From positions 3,348,001 to 3,412,000 of the forward strand of contig BSYQ01000012.1 in NCBI GenBank assembly GCA_030272585.1: 64,000 nt of DNA, written 5' to 3'. This DNA comes from Bryopsis sp. KO-2023. Its lineage: Eukaryota > Chlorophyta > Ulvophyceae > Bryopsidales > Bryopsidaceae. Position 1 is the first letter of the stretch. Every line of letters begins with the position of its first letter. Position numbers and translations under genes: made by a program. This document shows, piece by piece, positions 43,079 to 53,892 of the stretch. The notes beneath the pieces were generated by a model. That model had not been told where the DNA came from, made no database searches, and was given only the letters and a program-made list of their open reading frames with translations.

Positions 43079-43644
43079 CTAGTGTCCGCTCCTTCCATGG
43101 CCGCCGTGTTTCTTTTCACTGCCGCTCTTCTTTTTATAGTGCTTTTTGTATCCATGGCCGCCGTATTTCTTTTTATGGCCGCCGTATTTCTTTTTATGGC
43201 CGCCGTATTTCTTTCGGTATTTCTTTCGATAACGCCTTTTCTGTCCATAGCCGGAGTTGTATCTCCTTCCCAGAAGATCACGGCCTATTAACAAATACGC
43301 CACTGTCAGCCGTTACACAGACAGATAAGAATGAACAGTAGCGCGACCAATTCAATAACTCACTGTTCAAACTCGGCGCGGCGGTCAGCAAAGTACGGAC
43401 ATGGGGCACGGCCACCGCCGCCGGCAACTTCGAATCTGCACAAACACAAAACCGAAATCAACGCTTCGATCAGAGAAAGGCCACAAAAGTGTGGCGTCGA
43501 TTTCCTTCCGATCGGCACGCAGCGCCCACCCAAGATTAGTGTATGTTCACCTGTGCTGCGTTTGAGCTCGAGCGTTTCGAGTCCATATGCAGTTCCAAGG
43601 AGCCCCAGCAAAGCCAGGCCGATCACGAACTTCAGCGGCACCAT
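43079..43644 (-). CDS. Small secreted cationic protein, copy 5 (KKYGGH repeats)
   Basis: Exons 43551-43644, 43364-43435 and 43079-43302 give 129 residues; exon 2 is one codon longer than in copies 1-4. Signal peptide MVPLKFVIGLALLGLLG, RDLLGRR and the KKYGGH tail are as in copy 2. An in-frame upstream stretch could extend the N terminus to about 43692, but the conserved ATG at 43644 fits all copies. Predicted secreted; function unknown. Confidence 0.8.
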
Positions 43645-44099
43645 TGAGCCAAGCTTCGCACTGAATGAAATAGAAAGAGATGTTGCTAGCACAGTGAGGA
43701 TCCGTTGTTGCAGAAACTGGGCGTTGCGTTCTTTTAAGCAGTGGGTCTGGATCGAGGATGCGACAATCGAGCAGACAGGGACGCGTGCGTCTTGGCAGCG
43801 TCGTGTCGGGTGGAACGCAGGTCAGCGCAGCACTTTGGAACAGCCGCCATCAGGCACAATTTCGCTTCGAGGCGTCGACATCCAACGCGGCCGAACAACT
43901 TGATGCTTGTCCCCACGTCTGCCCTCCAACGCCGCCTCAGAATTCTATCCGAAGCCTCACAAGGTACTGTACCCCGCGAGCTACGTTTGGATTTCTTTCG
44001 TCAGAAATGGGGAGGCAGTTGGACCAATGCACTCTATCTGTGATCGAATAAAAATTCTCATTGGAGTAACGATGCATGAATAAAGCAATCAAAACAGAA

Positions 44100-45175
44100 G
44101 TCTATGCAGCTGCACATTTCTGTTCTTCAGTGATTGTTTTTTCAAAATCATCAGACCCAAATTTCATTTTTTTTTTCTTTTTTCACTGGGACATGTCTAC
44201 CCACTTCAAGACTCGAGACACTCCACCCCCCAAAATTTTAAACTGGTCATCTCAAGACTATTCACAGACACAAAAAAAACTGGATTCTGGGGCGAGCGTC
44301 TGGGTCCCCTCGCGCCGATGTGGGTATATCTTTGCCCTGCCAAAACACGATCTCTTTAAAGAAATTTTAAAATAAATTTCTTGTATTTCTCACATGCGTG
44401 GGGTTATCTCTTGTCACAAGAAGAAGCCGACTTGCCTAAAGTTTTTGAAGGACATAACTCAGACCATGCATAATCATGTGATACTTCTGACTCAGAACTT
44501 CTGGGAAAAGAAAGCGACACGATTGAATGTGAGGAATGACAAATGGTGGTTGCCCAAATCGTCAGGCCGTAGTTCGTTAGTTGTTGGACCACGGTCGAAG
44601 ATGCAGGCCGGAGGGTCTGGGTTGGGCATGGGTCTTTATTAGGGCTGACATGTGGGTGGAAGGTGGGAATGGTTTGTACCTCAACGGTTTGGTCACAACA
44701 AATTTGTGAACTGCCAATCATCTTTAAAGAGGATGGCAGTTCTGATATCAAATTTGATACACAAGTCTTGAGGACAGATGTAGCAATGCCTGCCGCCGGC
44801 ACTTAGAACTGAATTGGGAAAGTTCTCATGTGAGTTGTGTTGTACGAAGATTTTTGAACGAGACTGGATTGGATTGTGCTGAAGATTCCATTAAAACATC
44901 AGCATGTGTTGACCAAATTCAGGGTTGCGTCTAACTTAAGAGGCGAATTGGTAATTAATCCCAAGGGATGGAAGAATGAATCGATGGATCCCAGCCAAAC
45001 ATTGCACACCAACCGTGTTCAGGGGCACTTTGCCGATTGTGCAAAAGTACTGCTTTTTTTTGGGGGGGGGGGATATTGGATCCTTTTTGATGGGACGTCC
45101 GATATTTCGCAGTGAACCAATATTTCAACAAAAAAAAGGACTTGAACAAAAACAAATATCCATCTGATCTATCTA
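44100..45175. other. Unassigned stretch between array and STE24
   Basis: Open frames exist on both strands (44394-44642 plus, 44404-44802 minus) but overlap each other and show no recognisable motif or convincing splice sites. I see no supported gene. Confidence 0.4.
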
Positions 45176-48100
45176 TCACTTTGTTTTCTTTGAATTTGTC
45201 GTAATGGCTTCCAGCCTCTCGGGAAGGGGTGGATGAGAATAGTGATAAGCAGAGTACCTGGAAAGCACCACCACAAACCAAAACATCAAAACGTGCATGC
45301 GGAAAAAGCTATAAATAGACTTCCAACAGTGCTCAGCCCACGATCACGAGGTAATGAAATAACAACTGCGACAAAAAAACCCCATGGACGACCGGAACTG
45401 GGTATATGAATGCAACAAAACTTGCTGAATGCAGGAAACATGTCCAATGATTTTTACGGATGGTGGCTCTGTTTGGCGAAGGAGGGGAGGTTCACCGAAT
45501 CGAAAGCACTCACCATTTATCCACGTTCAAAGCTCCTTTGTTTTCTTTCTGCATGATGACCAAGGCTTCGCTCAGTTTTTCAGAGTGGCCAAGATTAACC
45601 GCAAACTCATCGGCTTGAAACTCGAACATACGGCTGACGATATTCGATCCAAAAGACACCACCTGCAACCAAACGCATTCGTCCAGGCACCAAACCGTAA
45701 CTTATAAACGCACAGTAGCTAAGATCAGAGATTATATTAGCTGAGCTGAGAGGTTCACCCAATAATCGACAACATTTCGTGATCCAGGCCAGCTGAATGC
45801 ATACAAAAAAGACCAAAATGGAAACAGGGGTTACCTCATCCATCGGCGAGCTGATGAGTTGATACAGAATGAGGGCAACGAAAGCTGGCTGAGTGTCGAC
45901 GAACCCAAAGGACGCCATCAGAGCATTCGAGTTTCTGATGTACGCGAACAGCAAGAATTGAACGAACACGATGATCTGGGAGCCCACGAACATCTTCACA
46001 GTGTGCGACAGCTTCCAATGCCCTGGTGGGGAAGAAAATTTGAAAAATAAATGAAAGAGTCAAACGCAAGAAAACGAAAGACAGCATTCGAAAGAGGGAT
46101 GAACAAATCGCTGTTAGTGAGATGCTGTTGTTTTCTGGGAAAAGCAGGAGCCTCGGTGCTATATGTCTCAATAGGTCTTCTCAAACAACAAAAAATAAAA
46201 GTAATAATAGGGCCACCTGTGTTTTCCAAGACGCCTGGAGTCTTATCAGTGTTGAAATCCTGTGAACTTATCTGGAGATTCACGACACAATGGAGCGATG
46301 TTCATATTTTTTCTTAAATAAAAATTATCCTTTTCTTCAACACAGGTGCAAGGGGAATATTAGTCATCCTACCCAGTTCATGAGCCAGCACCGCCACCAC
46401 TTGCTTTTCGTTGCATTGCTCTATTAAAGTGTCGAACAGAACGATTCTCTTGTTGTTGAAGAATCCATACATGAAAGCGTTCGAATGGGCACTACGTTTG
46501 GACCCATCCATCTGGTACAGTCTCGTCAGAGGAAACTTCAAGGAAGCTGCCAAAGTCTCGATGCCATCCCTCAAGGAACCCTGTATGCTGGTCAAAAACA
46601 CATACCCTTCATCGAGACGAGCAACAAACCTTAATATCTTTTTCAACCGCTTGCCCTGCAATTCTTTCGTAATCATATCAGTAGCAAGCCATTTTTTCCC
46701 AGCATCTCGTTATATCGACCTTTCTTTCTCTCTTTTCTGGAATGTCACACTTTTTTCGGTGTTTTGGGGTTTTGGGTTTTTTTCCCCGCACTCACCTCTT
46801 CCAGGGGCTCGAATTTGTTGAAAAGCGGAGCAATGCAAACGGGGTAAATCGTCATCAGGAAAATACCCAAGGCAAACATGAACCCCCACAAATAGATCGG
46901 CAAATAGGGACCAGAGTTGTTCAAAATATAGACCACTGCTCCTATTATGGGGGGCCCCAATAAAAGACCGATCAGTATCTGAACATCAAAAAAGGAAGCA
47001 AAAATAACCTTTAGAAAAAAACCGGGCGCCCCCTTTCGACATGACACCAAGTTTTGATTTTTGTGCGTGGCTTTAGTTTTTGGGAAAAATAAAAGAAAAA
47101 TTGAAAGGGAAAGGGAAAAATGTGCATGAAGGAAGGCAGATTTTGAAACAAAGATTTCATTTGCATGTCAAAACGAAAACGCTAAAACAGATTTAGAATT
47201 TTTTTATTTTAATTTTTTTTCATCTAGCGAAACGCTCGTTGTGCAAAAATTTTCATTTCTGGAAAGGAGGTCAAAGACAAAAGAAAAAAAGCCATCTTTT
47301 TCTTACATCAAAAGGCCTATACCTGCTTGACTCTGTCTCCGAAAAACACCCCTTTCGTTTGCTTGTTGAATCCATGTTTTTCTTCCAAAACAAAAGTGCC
47401 GTACAAACTCCAAGGCAGCTCCATTACCATGCTCAGCATTGAAAAACCGAAAACGAAGACCAAGGTGACGAAAATTTCTGAATCCGTCCAAAACCCTATT
47501 CTCGAAACGAGTTTCGAAGAAAGGTCCCAGGCAAAGGGCAAGAATCCGAAGCCCAACATTGCTAGAGATTCGATGACATCATAGACTCCCTTCACCATAC
47601 CAAACCACCTTGCAAAAAGAAACAAAAAAAGCAAAGATTTTGAAGCACTGCAAGAAACGGGGACCTGGGTGATGAGATTGTCTTCTCTGATTGACTGATA
47701 AGCCTTTCCATTTCAACGGAAAAAAAGAAGATGTAAAAAAAAACAATTTAAAAATAAAATCATTTTCAGAGAGCGGCCCTCATAGAAAAAATAGGAAGCA
47801 CCGAAAGAAGCGAACGCCTCCCTCGAAAAAAAATACAAAAAAATTGAATCATTTTTTCTATTCTCTTATTCCACGCCTGAACATTGATGCTAGATTCTTG
47901 ATCCAGAAGATTCTTTCTATTTTTAAACATTTTCAACGGGGGTGGGTTTTTTTTTTTTTTTTTTTTTTTTTCCTCTTCCGATTTCGAATCCTCACCATTT
48001 ATCTAGAGAATAGCTTTTCGCCTTTTCGTACTCCTCATCCTTGAACAACGAAGCCACACTCTTGGGAGGGGATTTCAAACATAAAGCCTGCCAGAATAAG

Positions 48101-48716
48101 ATTCAAACGTCAATTCATTCATCCAGGTAAAACACAAAGAAAAAAAAACTAGTAGTTTTAATCTAATTTTGGAGCCGATGTTTTAGATAGTTCCCAATGG
48201 CTTTGATACAATAAAATCCAAAAAGAGAAAAAGAAAGAAGAATAAAAACTTCATCATTTCCAGTTGTGTCTCGAAAAGTTAAAAAAACAATATTCTAAAC
48301 ACAATATATATATTTTTTAAATATGGCACTTCACTGGAATCACGAAATTCACGGATTTCTAACCCAATGAAATCCGCACATTGTATAATCCCCCCCCCCC
48401 TCTCCAGAAAAAGAAGAAAAAGAAAAAAAAATAAAGAGGAGAAACTATAGGAAATTAAACAACATTATTCTTGATGTTAGTATTCCATGTTTTAATTGGA
48501 ACTGAACTCTTCCTGGTCAAATTTTTATTTTTTAAAATCTAAAATAGACAATCAAGCTAATATACACCTTAGAGGCTATGTATATGTGAGTTAAGAAAGA
48601 GAGGCAAACAGGGATCTCGCCTTGTATTGTCTGAGTTCCAAATATGAGTGACAGAAGTAGACGATCACAGTAAAACCCAAGACCAACTCGAGATACGGGA
48701 TCTGCTCCAGATCCAT
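45176..48716 (-). CDS. STE24: CAAX prenyl protease, STE24/ZMPSTE24 family
   Basis: Eight exons (48621-48716, 47996-48087, 47323-47608, 46796-46978, 46373-46580, 45835-46022, 45514-45662, 45176-45257) give 427 residues with consistent phases. This is a multi-pass membrane metalloprotease of the ER and nuclear envelope that removes the last three residues from prenylated CAAX proteins. The zinc motif HELGH (residues 286-290) spans an intron; the third ligand region is FEFQADEFA (Glu 365). Other family marks are YLELRQYK at the N terminus, [37 protein letters not shown] and the C-terminal [16 protein letters not shown]. Several hydrophobic segments are visible. Intron 1 is GC-AG (AAG|GCGAGA). 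Length is slightly below yeast and human homologues. Confidence 0.95.
47950..47971. repeat. Long T homopolymer in STE24 intron 2
   Basis: A run of more than 20 T sits inside the intron, close to the donor of exon 2 on the minus strand. Confidence 0.8.
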
Positions 48717-49892
48717 TCCGCGACAGGACTAAAAAACACCCCCACTGAACGGAAACGAGGTCTTTTTTCAACCGATAATATTTTCCTCTTTGCAAAGAAC
48801 TCGACGGAAGCCCCTCGCGATGAACACACAACGTCTGGGCTGAGCTTTTGTGTGTTCGTTTGCATCCGTCATATCTTTACGTAATTTCTCAACAAATTCA
48901 CTCTATTTCCAACCCAAAAAACCCCAAAAGTTTTTCTTTTCTTTTTTTTTGTTTGGATGAGAGGAGGTGGTTCTAGAACTTTCATGCTCGATTCTCAGCA
49001 TGAGTCCTACTGATCCCTCCTGACACCACCGACTTTTTTTTGCTGGGCTGGAGCAGAATTTCAATTAAAAAAAATCAATATTATTATATTTGCATGTGGA
49101 TGAAGCAACAAGGAGATTATCATTATCACAGGCTGCTGGAAGAAAAAAAAAAAATTGGGTTGTGAAAAAGGCCAATCTGGTGAACGGCATACAGAACGGA
49201 TGATGAGCGGAGATCCTCTTCAGGATTTTGTCAGACATGCGGAACAACAGGAGGGAGCAGCTTCAAGATTGATTGAAAATCTCTTATGATTCGAAGTGTC
49301 TGACCCAGTGTCTCAAGCAGGTACCACCGACCAACCCTCCCTTCAATCAAAATCTTGTGTTGGGAAAATGATAAATGGGTTCCCACTGTAAAGCTAACCG
49401 GCTTTATGATAATTTCCTCCAAGTAGTGATTGATACTATCATTTTTAATACATTTTCTGAGGAAAAAGCAGTTTCGTTCGTCAATTCCACTTTTACACAT
49501 CCTTTTTAATATTTACAGAAAATTCCCCTACCCCCTTTCCTTTTTCTTTTTCAAAGGAAAAATAGCATAGACTTCAAAAAACTCAAACATTCGTTTCCCC
49601 CTCCCTCTCAACAAACAAAATCGAATGAAATAAAACTCACTACCTTGGGTTCAAGTTTGCAAACTGACCTACTTCCATCCCTTTCTTTTTGCTTTTTGGC
49701 ACAATTTGCAACAATTTCTTGAAAGAAATTTCCTCCCCAAAAAAAGAAAAAAACTTGTTTTTTGCAACCACATGCATAAGAGAAAAGAATCAACCCCCTT
49801 CAAACCAATTCAGGATTTTGAATCGTGCCAAAACAAGTACAAGGAGAACAACACCACCTTCTTTTTCCACCGAAAATCTCTCAGAAAAAGCT
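48717..49892. other. Region between STE24 and the metallophosphatase
   Basis: A minus-strand open frame at 49231-49500 has protein-like composition (for example LSFSQHKILIEGRVGRWYLL) and is preceded and followed by T-rich tracts. It could be an exon of an unrecognised gene. Evidence is too thin to call it. The remainder is A/T-rich 5' and 3' flank. Confidence 0.3.
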
Positions 49893-52744
49893 CTAGGCCG
49901 AATCATTTTCCACCAAACCCCCCACACACCGAATCCTCCCCTCCACCATGGGGGAAATCATATATTGATGCTCCCCAGGGTGCAACACAGCGATTCTCGA
50001 TTTTTTCGTCAATTCAACCTCCGCACATTTATCCACCCTGCCTTTCAATCTTCCCACAAACCTCTGCACCAACAAATCCTCCTTTCCCAATTTCTCATGC
50101 CAAGCATTCAGAACCTCCAGCTTTGCGAAATGATTCCGTAAACAAGATGGCAAAAACACCGCATCGTCCGAAGCTACCAAAACCTTGGCTGAGGTCAGCG
50201 TTTCGTATCCATCCTTCCCAGAAGCTAAGTACGCTTTCGTCACTGCACTGTATGTCTTACACCGATCCAGCTTCTCTCCAGTTTCCGTCATTATGATGGA
50301 ATCCGTCAAGACACGCTCCCCAGCCGGTTTGCTAGGGTCGAATGCAAATTTGAACCCGGAAATCTGCAGAAATCTACCCTCCAGTTTCGGGTATTGACTG
50401 ACACTGTTCTCCAACACCCCCACCAGGTCCTCCGCCGTCAGCTCCAGCACTATGGATTCATCCATCATGGGGAGAATTTCCGTGAGGTCCCGTTTCGTGA
50501 TATTACCCGCTGCGTGAATCCGGTCCGACCGAAACGTCCCAGAATTTACGAATGCCACATCTGTGGAAACCGTCGTCCTCAGAACATCGCAAATGAAATT
50601 CCCCAGGTTCGTTTCTGAGGTCCGGATTTTCCCAAACCTGCCGTCCAAATCGGTGAACGAGACGCCCAACACATCGTCCATCCTTGCAGCTATCAACTCG
50701 GTGTGCTGATTGACGATTTCCAACATGTCTGCATCCTTGGGCACCTCCGCATTGATCAGGTGCCTTTCCCATTCATATTTCCTCCCTCCATTACCGTCAA
50801 TTTCCACTCTCAACGAAGTCAAATCACGGAAATCCGTCCCGGATTTCACCAGCAGATTCCCATGCGGCTCCACATACTCCACTTGATAACCATGGTCATG
50901 TCCCCCCATCACGATATCGATTTCCTGGACGTTTTTCAAGAGCTTTATGTCGTTCGGGGCCCGCATGTGGGTGAGGGCGATGACTAATTCGGCCCCTTCC
51001 TTTCGGAGCTCTTGTGCGATTCGTCTGCCCTCCGTTACGAAATCGAGAAAATCGACATCATCTTCCTCCACCGTGGTCAATGTGGTCAGCCATTCGCTTT
51101 CCACCAGTCCGACTAGGCCGATTCGAATGCCACCCCATTCGAACATTCGAGTTGGGGATAGACCTCCAAGAGGCTTCCCTACAACAACAGAAACCCAGTA
51201 ACCTTATGAGAATATTATAAAAAAATCATTGCACTTTTGAAGAGTTGAATAACACTGACCAAATTCTATTTTAGTTACAAATATATCTGGATGAATAGAA
51301 ACAAAGAAAGAAAAGATTTAGAGCCTAAATTTTAGAAAAACCCCTGGGAAGAAGTGTGTTAATCTGGACCAAAGACCAGTGTTATTTATTCGAGTGTTAT
51401 TTTTGGATCAAAATCACTCATTTGTACACTTGGCTCGATACGACTTTTGTTGAGAAAAAAAAGCTACCCAAATTTACAGCTACCCAATCTCACACTGTGG
51501 ATTTGAATGTTATTCAAATCTATTTACACTTTCTATTCCCAACAGAATTCACTGGTTAGCCTCCATTTCATTGCTCATTGCGTACTGCAGCCCAACTACT
51601 AATCCAACATTATGTCGCTCAAGAGAACGACCATCCATCCTTTCATTCCATCCAGATTCAGCATTCAACACAACCTCTTTCTTAAATCATTGCTTTATTT
51701 ACCTGTTGCCTTGTCCAGTACATTAGCCAGAAGCCACTGGAAATTGCATTGCTCAGCAAGGGTGACGAAATTCTCCACTCCAAAATCCAGGTCGTGATTT
51801 CCCAAGCAAGACGTATGAACTCCTAGCGCATTCAGCACCGGGACCATGTGTTTTCCACGAGTGACTGTGGACAGCATGGAAGGGTTGAAACAATCACCGC
51901 TGAATAGCATCAATGGATTTTCTTCCTTGAACTCCTTCACCTAGAAAAAAAACACATACATATTTTTTTATTCATGATCTACTTTCTCAAGGTTGGTGGG
52001 TTTCCTTTGTGGGAGGGGTGTAGTGTAAGTTTTTTCAACCAAACTTAATATATATATTTCAACATTGAAGCAGCAGCACGTTCAATTAAACTTTACTTAA
52101 AATTACCTCTTACATTTCATTTTTCATTTCTTCATTTTTTTTTGGAGGGGGGAGGAGTACATGTCAAGCGTAACTCAAACTTGCAACATTGCCCAAAAGC
52201 ATATATTCATTGTAGAAAACAGCTGCATTCACCCTGTAATTTTCTGAGCACTTTCAATCTGTTTTTTAATTTTAATTTTCAACTGTGTTATTTTCATTCA
52301 GTACCTTCCATGCAAATCTGGATGCATTTTCCTCAATATTGTAGACATCGTTGAAGTGTAGCATCAATATTTTTTTCTTCTGGGGGCCGAGGGAGGCCTG
52401 GCTGAGCCCAGAGTGCTGAAAAGAGCATGTGTTGCCCATGTCAGAACGAAACCTCTGTCCTCAACCATCTTTAGCCACACAAATGAACCCTTTTCAACAT
52501 TTTTAAAAGGAGGGGGGGGGGGAGTGGGAAAGAATGATCAATTATGTCACCTGTTTTTATTTTTTTCCTATCTGCATGCTATGGATCAATATGGTGGTGT
52601 TATAATCTTAGTATGCATCTTGTCATGGAAACTCCATCTGTTGAGGAAGTGAAGGGGGGGGGGGAGGGGGATTTCCTCCAAAAAGCTTTCGAGAGGTTGC
52701 TTTTTTCGGAAAAGTGGTCTCACGTCGTTTGTCGAGTTTTCCAT
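49893..52744 (-). CDS. 5'-nucleotidase family metallophosphatase, cytosolic type
   Basis: Four exons (52724-52744, 52305-52415, 51703-51940, 49893-51178) give 551 residues. The first exon has only seven codons (MENSTND) and its phase matches exon 2. The N-terminal metallophosphatase domain shows LHFNDVYN (about residue 26), FSGDCFNP (57), LGNHDLDFG (90), ALTHMRAPND and MGGHDHGYQ, supplying the two-metal centre. The C-terminal 5'-nucleotidase domain shows ETNLGNFICDVLR and NSGTFRSD. No signal peptide or anchor is seen, unlike secreted ecto-5'-nucleotidases and bacterial UshA. The protein is therefore probably cytosolic, hydrolysing a nucleotide or sugar phosphate; the substrate cannot be told from sequence. 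Three introns are GT-AG with T-rich acceptors. Confidence 0.92.
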
Positions 52745-52928
52745 AGACGTCAATGATCTCGCCAATATACAAAGAGCGTATTACGGGAAAACAGAAAGGA
52801 GGAAAAGAAACTGCTCGACGGGATCTGTGGCAGCCGATCAACGCAGCCACTGCGTTGGATTTTTGGGTTGGAGCGGTTTGGATTGGATTACTTTTATAAT
52901 TTGAGGAATGTAAATGTGACGAATTAAT

Positions 52929-53672
52929 CTAATCTCGTCGAAAACTGCTCCAACAGCCAGGGCACCCTGTTTTCCAGTCCAGCGTCGAATACCCATATCT
53001 CAACACACAAATGTTCATATTCTTTCCTTGCTCTTTGTCACAATTTTGGCAAGGATTTGGCATCGTCGCCAAATAAGTAGACACAACTTCGAAGTTCGAC
53101 AAATAAGCTGATACGGCCAATACATGTCTCAAAGCAGCCGTGCGCAAGGCCCTGAATATCGTCCCTCCCATCGCAGTATTTTCAGCAGCCACCTTGAGCG
53201 TATTACATTCAGATCGTATACATCACCTACTGTTGTAGGCACACGCAGAATCGCTCAAAAAAAGGCTCGCGAGAGCTTCCTGGGCGGCCCGATGCTATTC
53301 GCGAGGGAAAACGCGAGACGACTGGAGCGTAAACCATCAGGAATAGCTGCATCGATAACGCTCAAAGCTACACGAGTAATGCGTCAACTCTTTGCCTTAT
53401 CTTTTCGATGTCATCGGCTCTTGAACAAACCGGATAGTACTGGTACTGGGATCTGAACGATCGCGATAGATATGATACTGAACTGGCTTGTAGAGGTCTC
53501 GTCCATAGACGACGCTCACCGACTCGGGAATGAGAGATTGCAACGCGCTGGGGACCAGGGTGCATGAGACTCTTGCCGCGCTGGATACAGTTCCATGGTT
53601 TCCGGTCCGGAAAGGCGAAAACGACCTCATCGTCACGCCTAGCATTGATAGCCGTGTGTAGTTGCACAACAT
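52929..53672 (-). CDS. Possible unidentified minus-strand gene, exons unresolved
   Basis: Several protein-like minus-strand open frames lie upstream of the coiled-coil gene. A start at about 53672 (MLCNYTRLSMLGVTMRSF) is followed by Arg/Ser-rich residues, like a mitochondrial targeting sequence, and a good donor (TCG|GTGAGC) near 53520. Further open stretches lie at 53368-53450 and 52929-53220; the latter is Cys-containing (MPNPCQNCDKEQ). I could not join these into one frame, so this may be one short gene, two, or 5' flanking sequence. Confidence 0.3.
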
Positions 53673-53892
53673 CCCGCCGGGAAGCGAAAAAAGCGCAAAA
53701 AAACACCTGCTTGGTGGACTTTGTTTTGAGAAAAAAATTCATTGAATTTTCATCTCAGGACAAATTGTGTTGATGCACAATGATGATTTTTGACTGTATA
53801 AGTCTTCTGGAGATGCCGCTTGGGGAGGGATGTCATGGAGCTCCTGTTTCTTCTTTGAGAAGTAGGGAGCCAAGTGCTTCCCGAAAAATAAC

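Larger units (their letters stand above)
36050..44100. repeat. Duplicated block II of the secreted-protein array
   Basis: The block has the same order as block I: secreted-protein copy 4, gene X remnant, ncRNA element, conserved tail, secreted-protein copy 5. The ncRNA elements of the two blocks are exactly 8,003 bases apart. Relative to block I, about 800 extra bases lie between 38530 and 39400. Confidence 0.8.
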
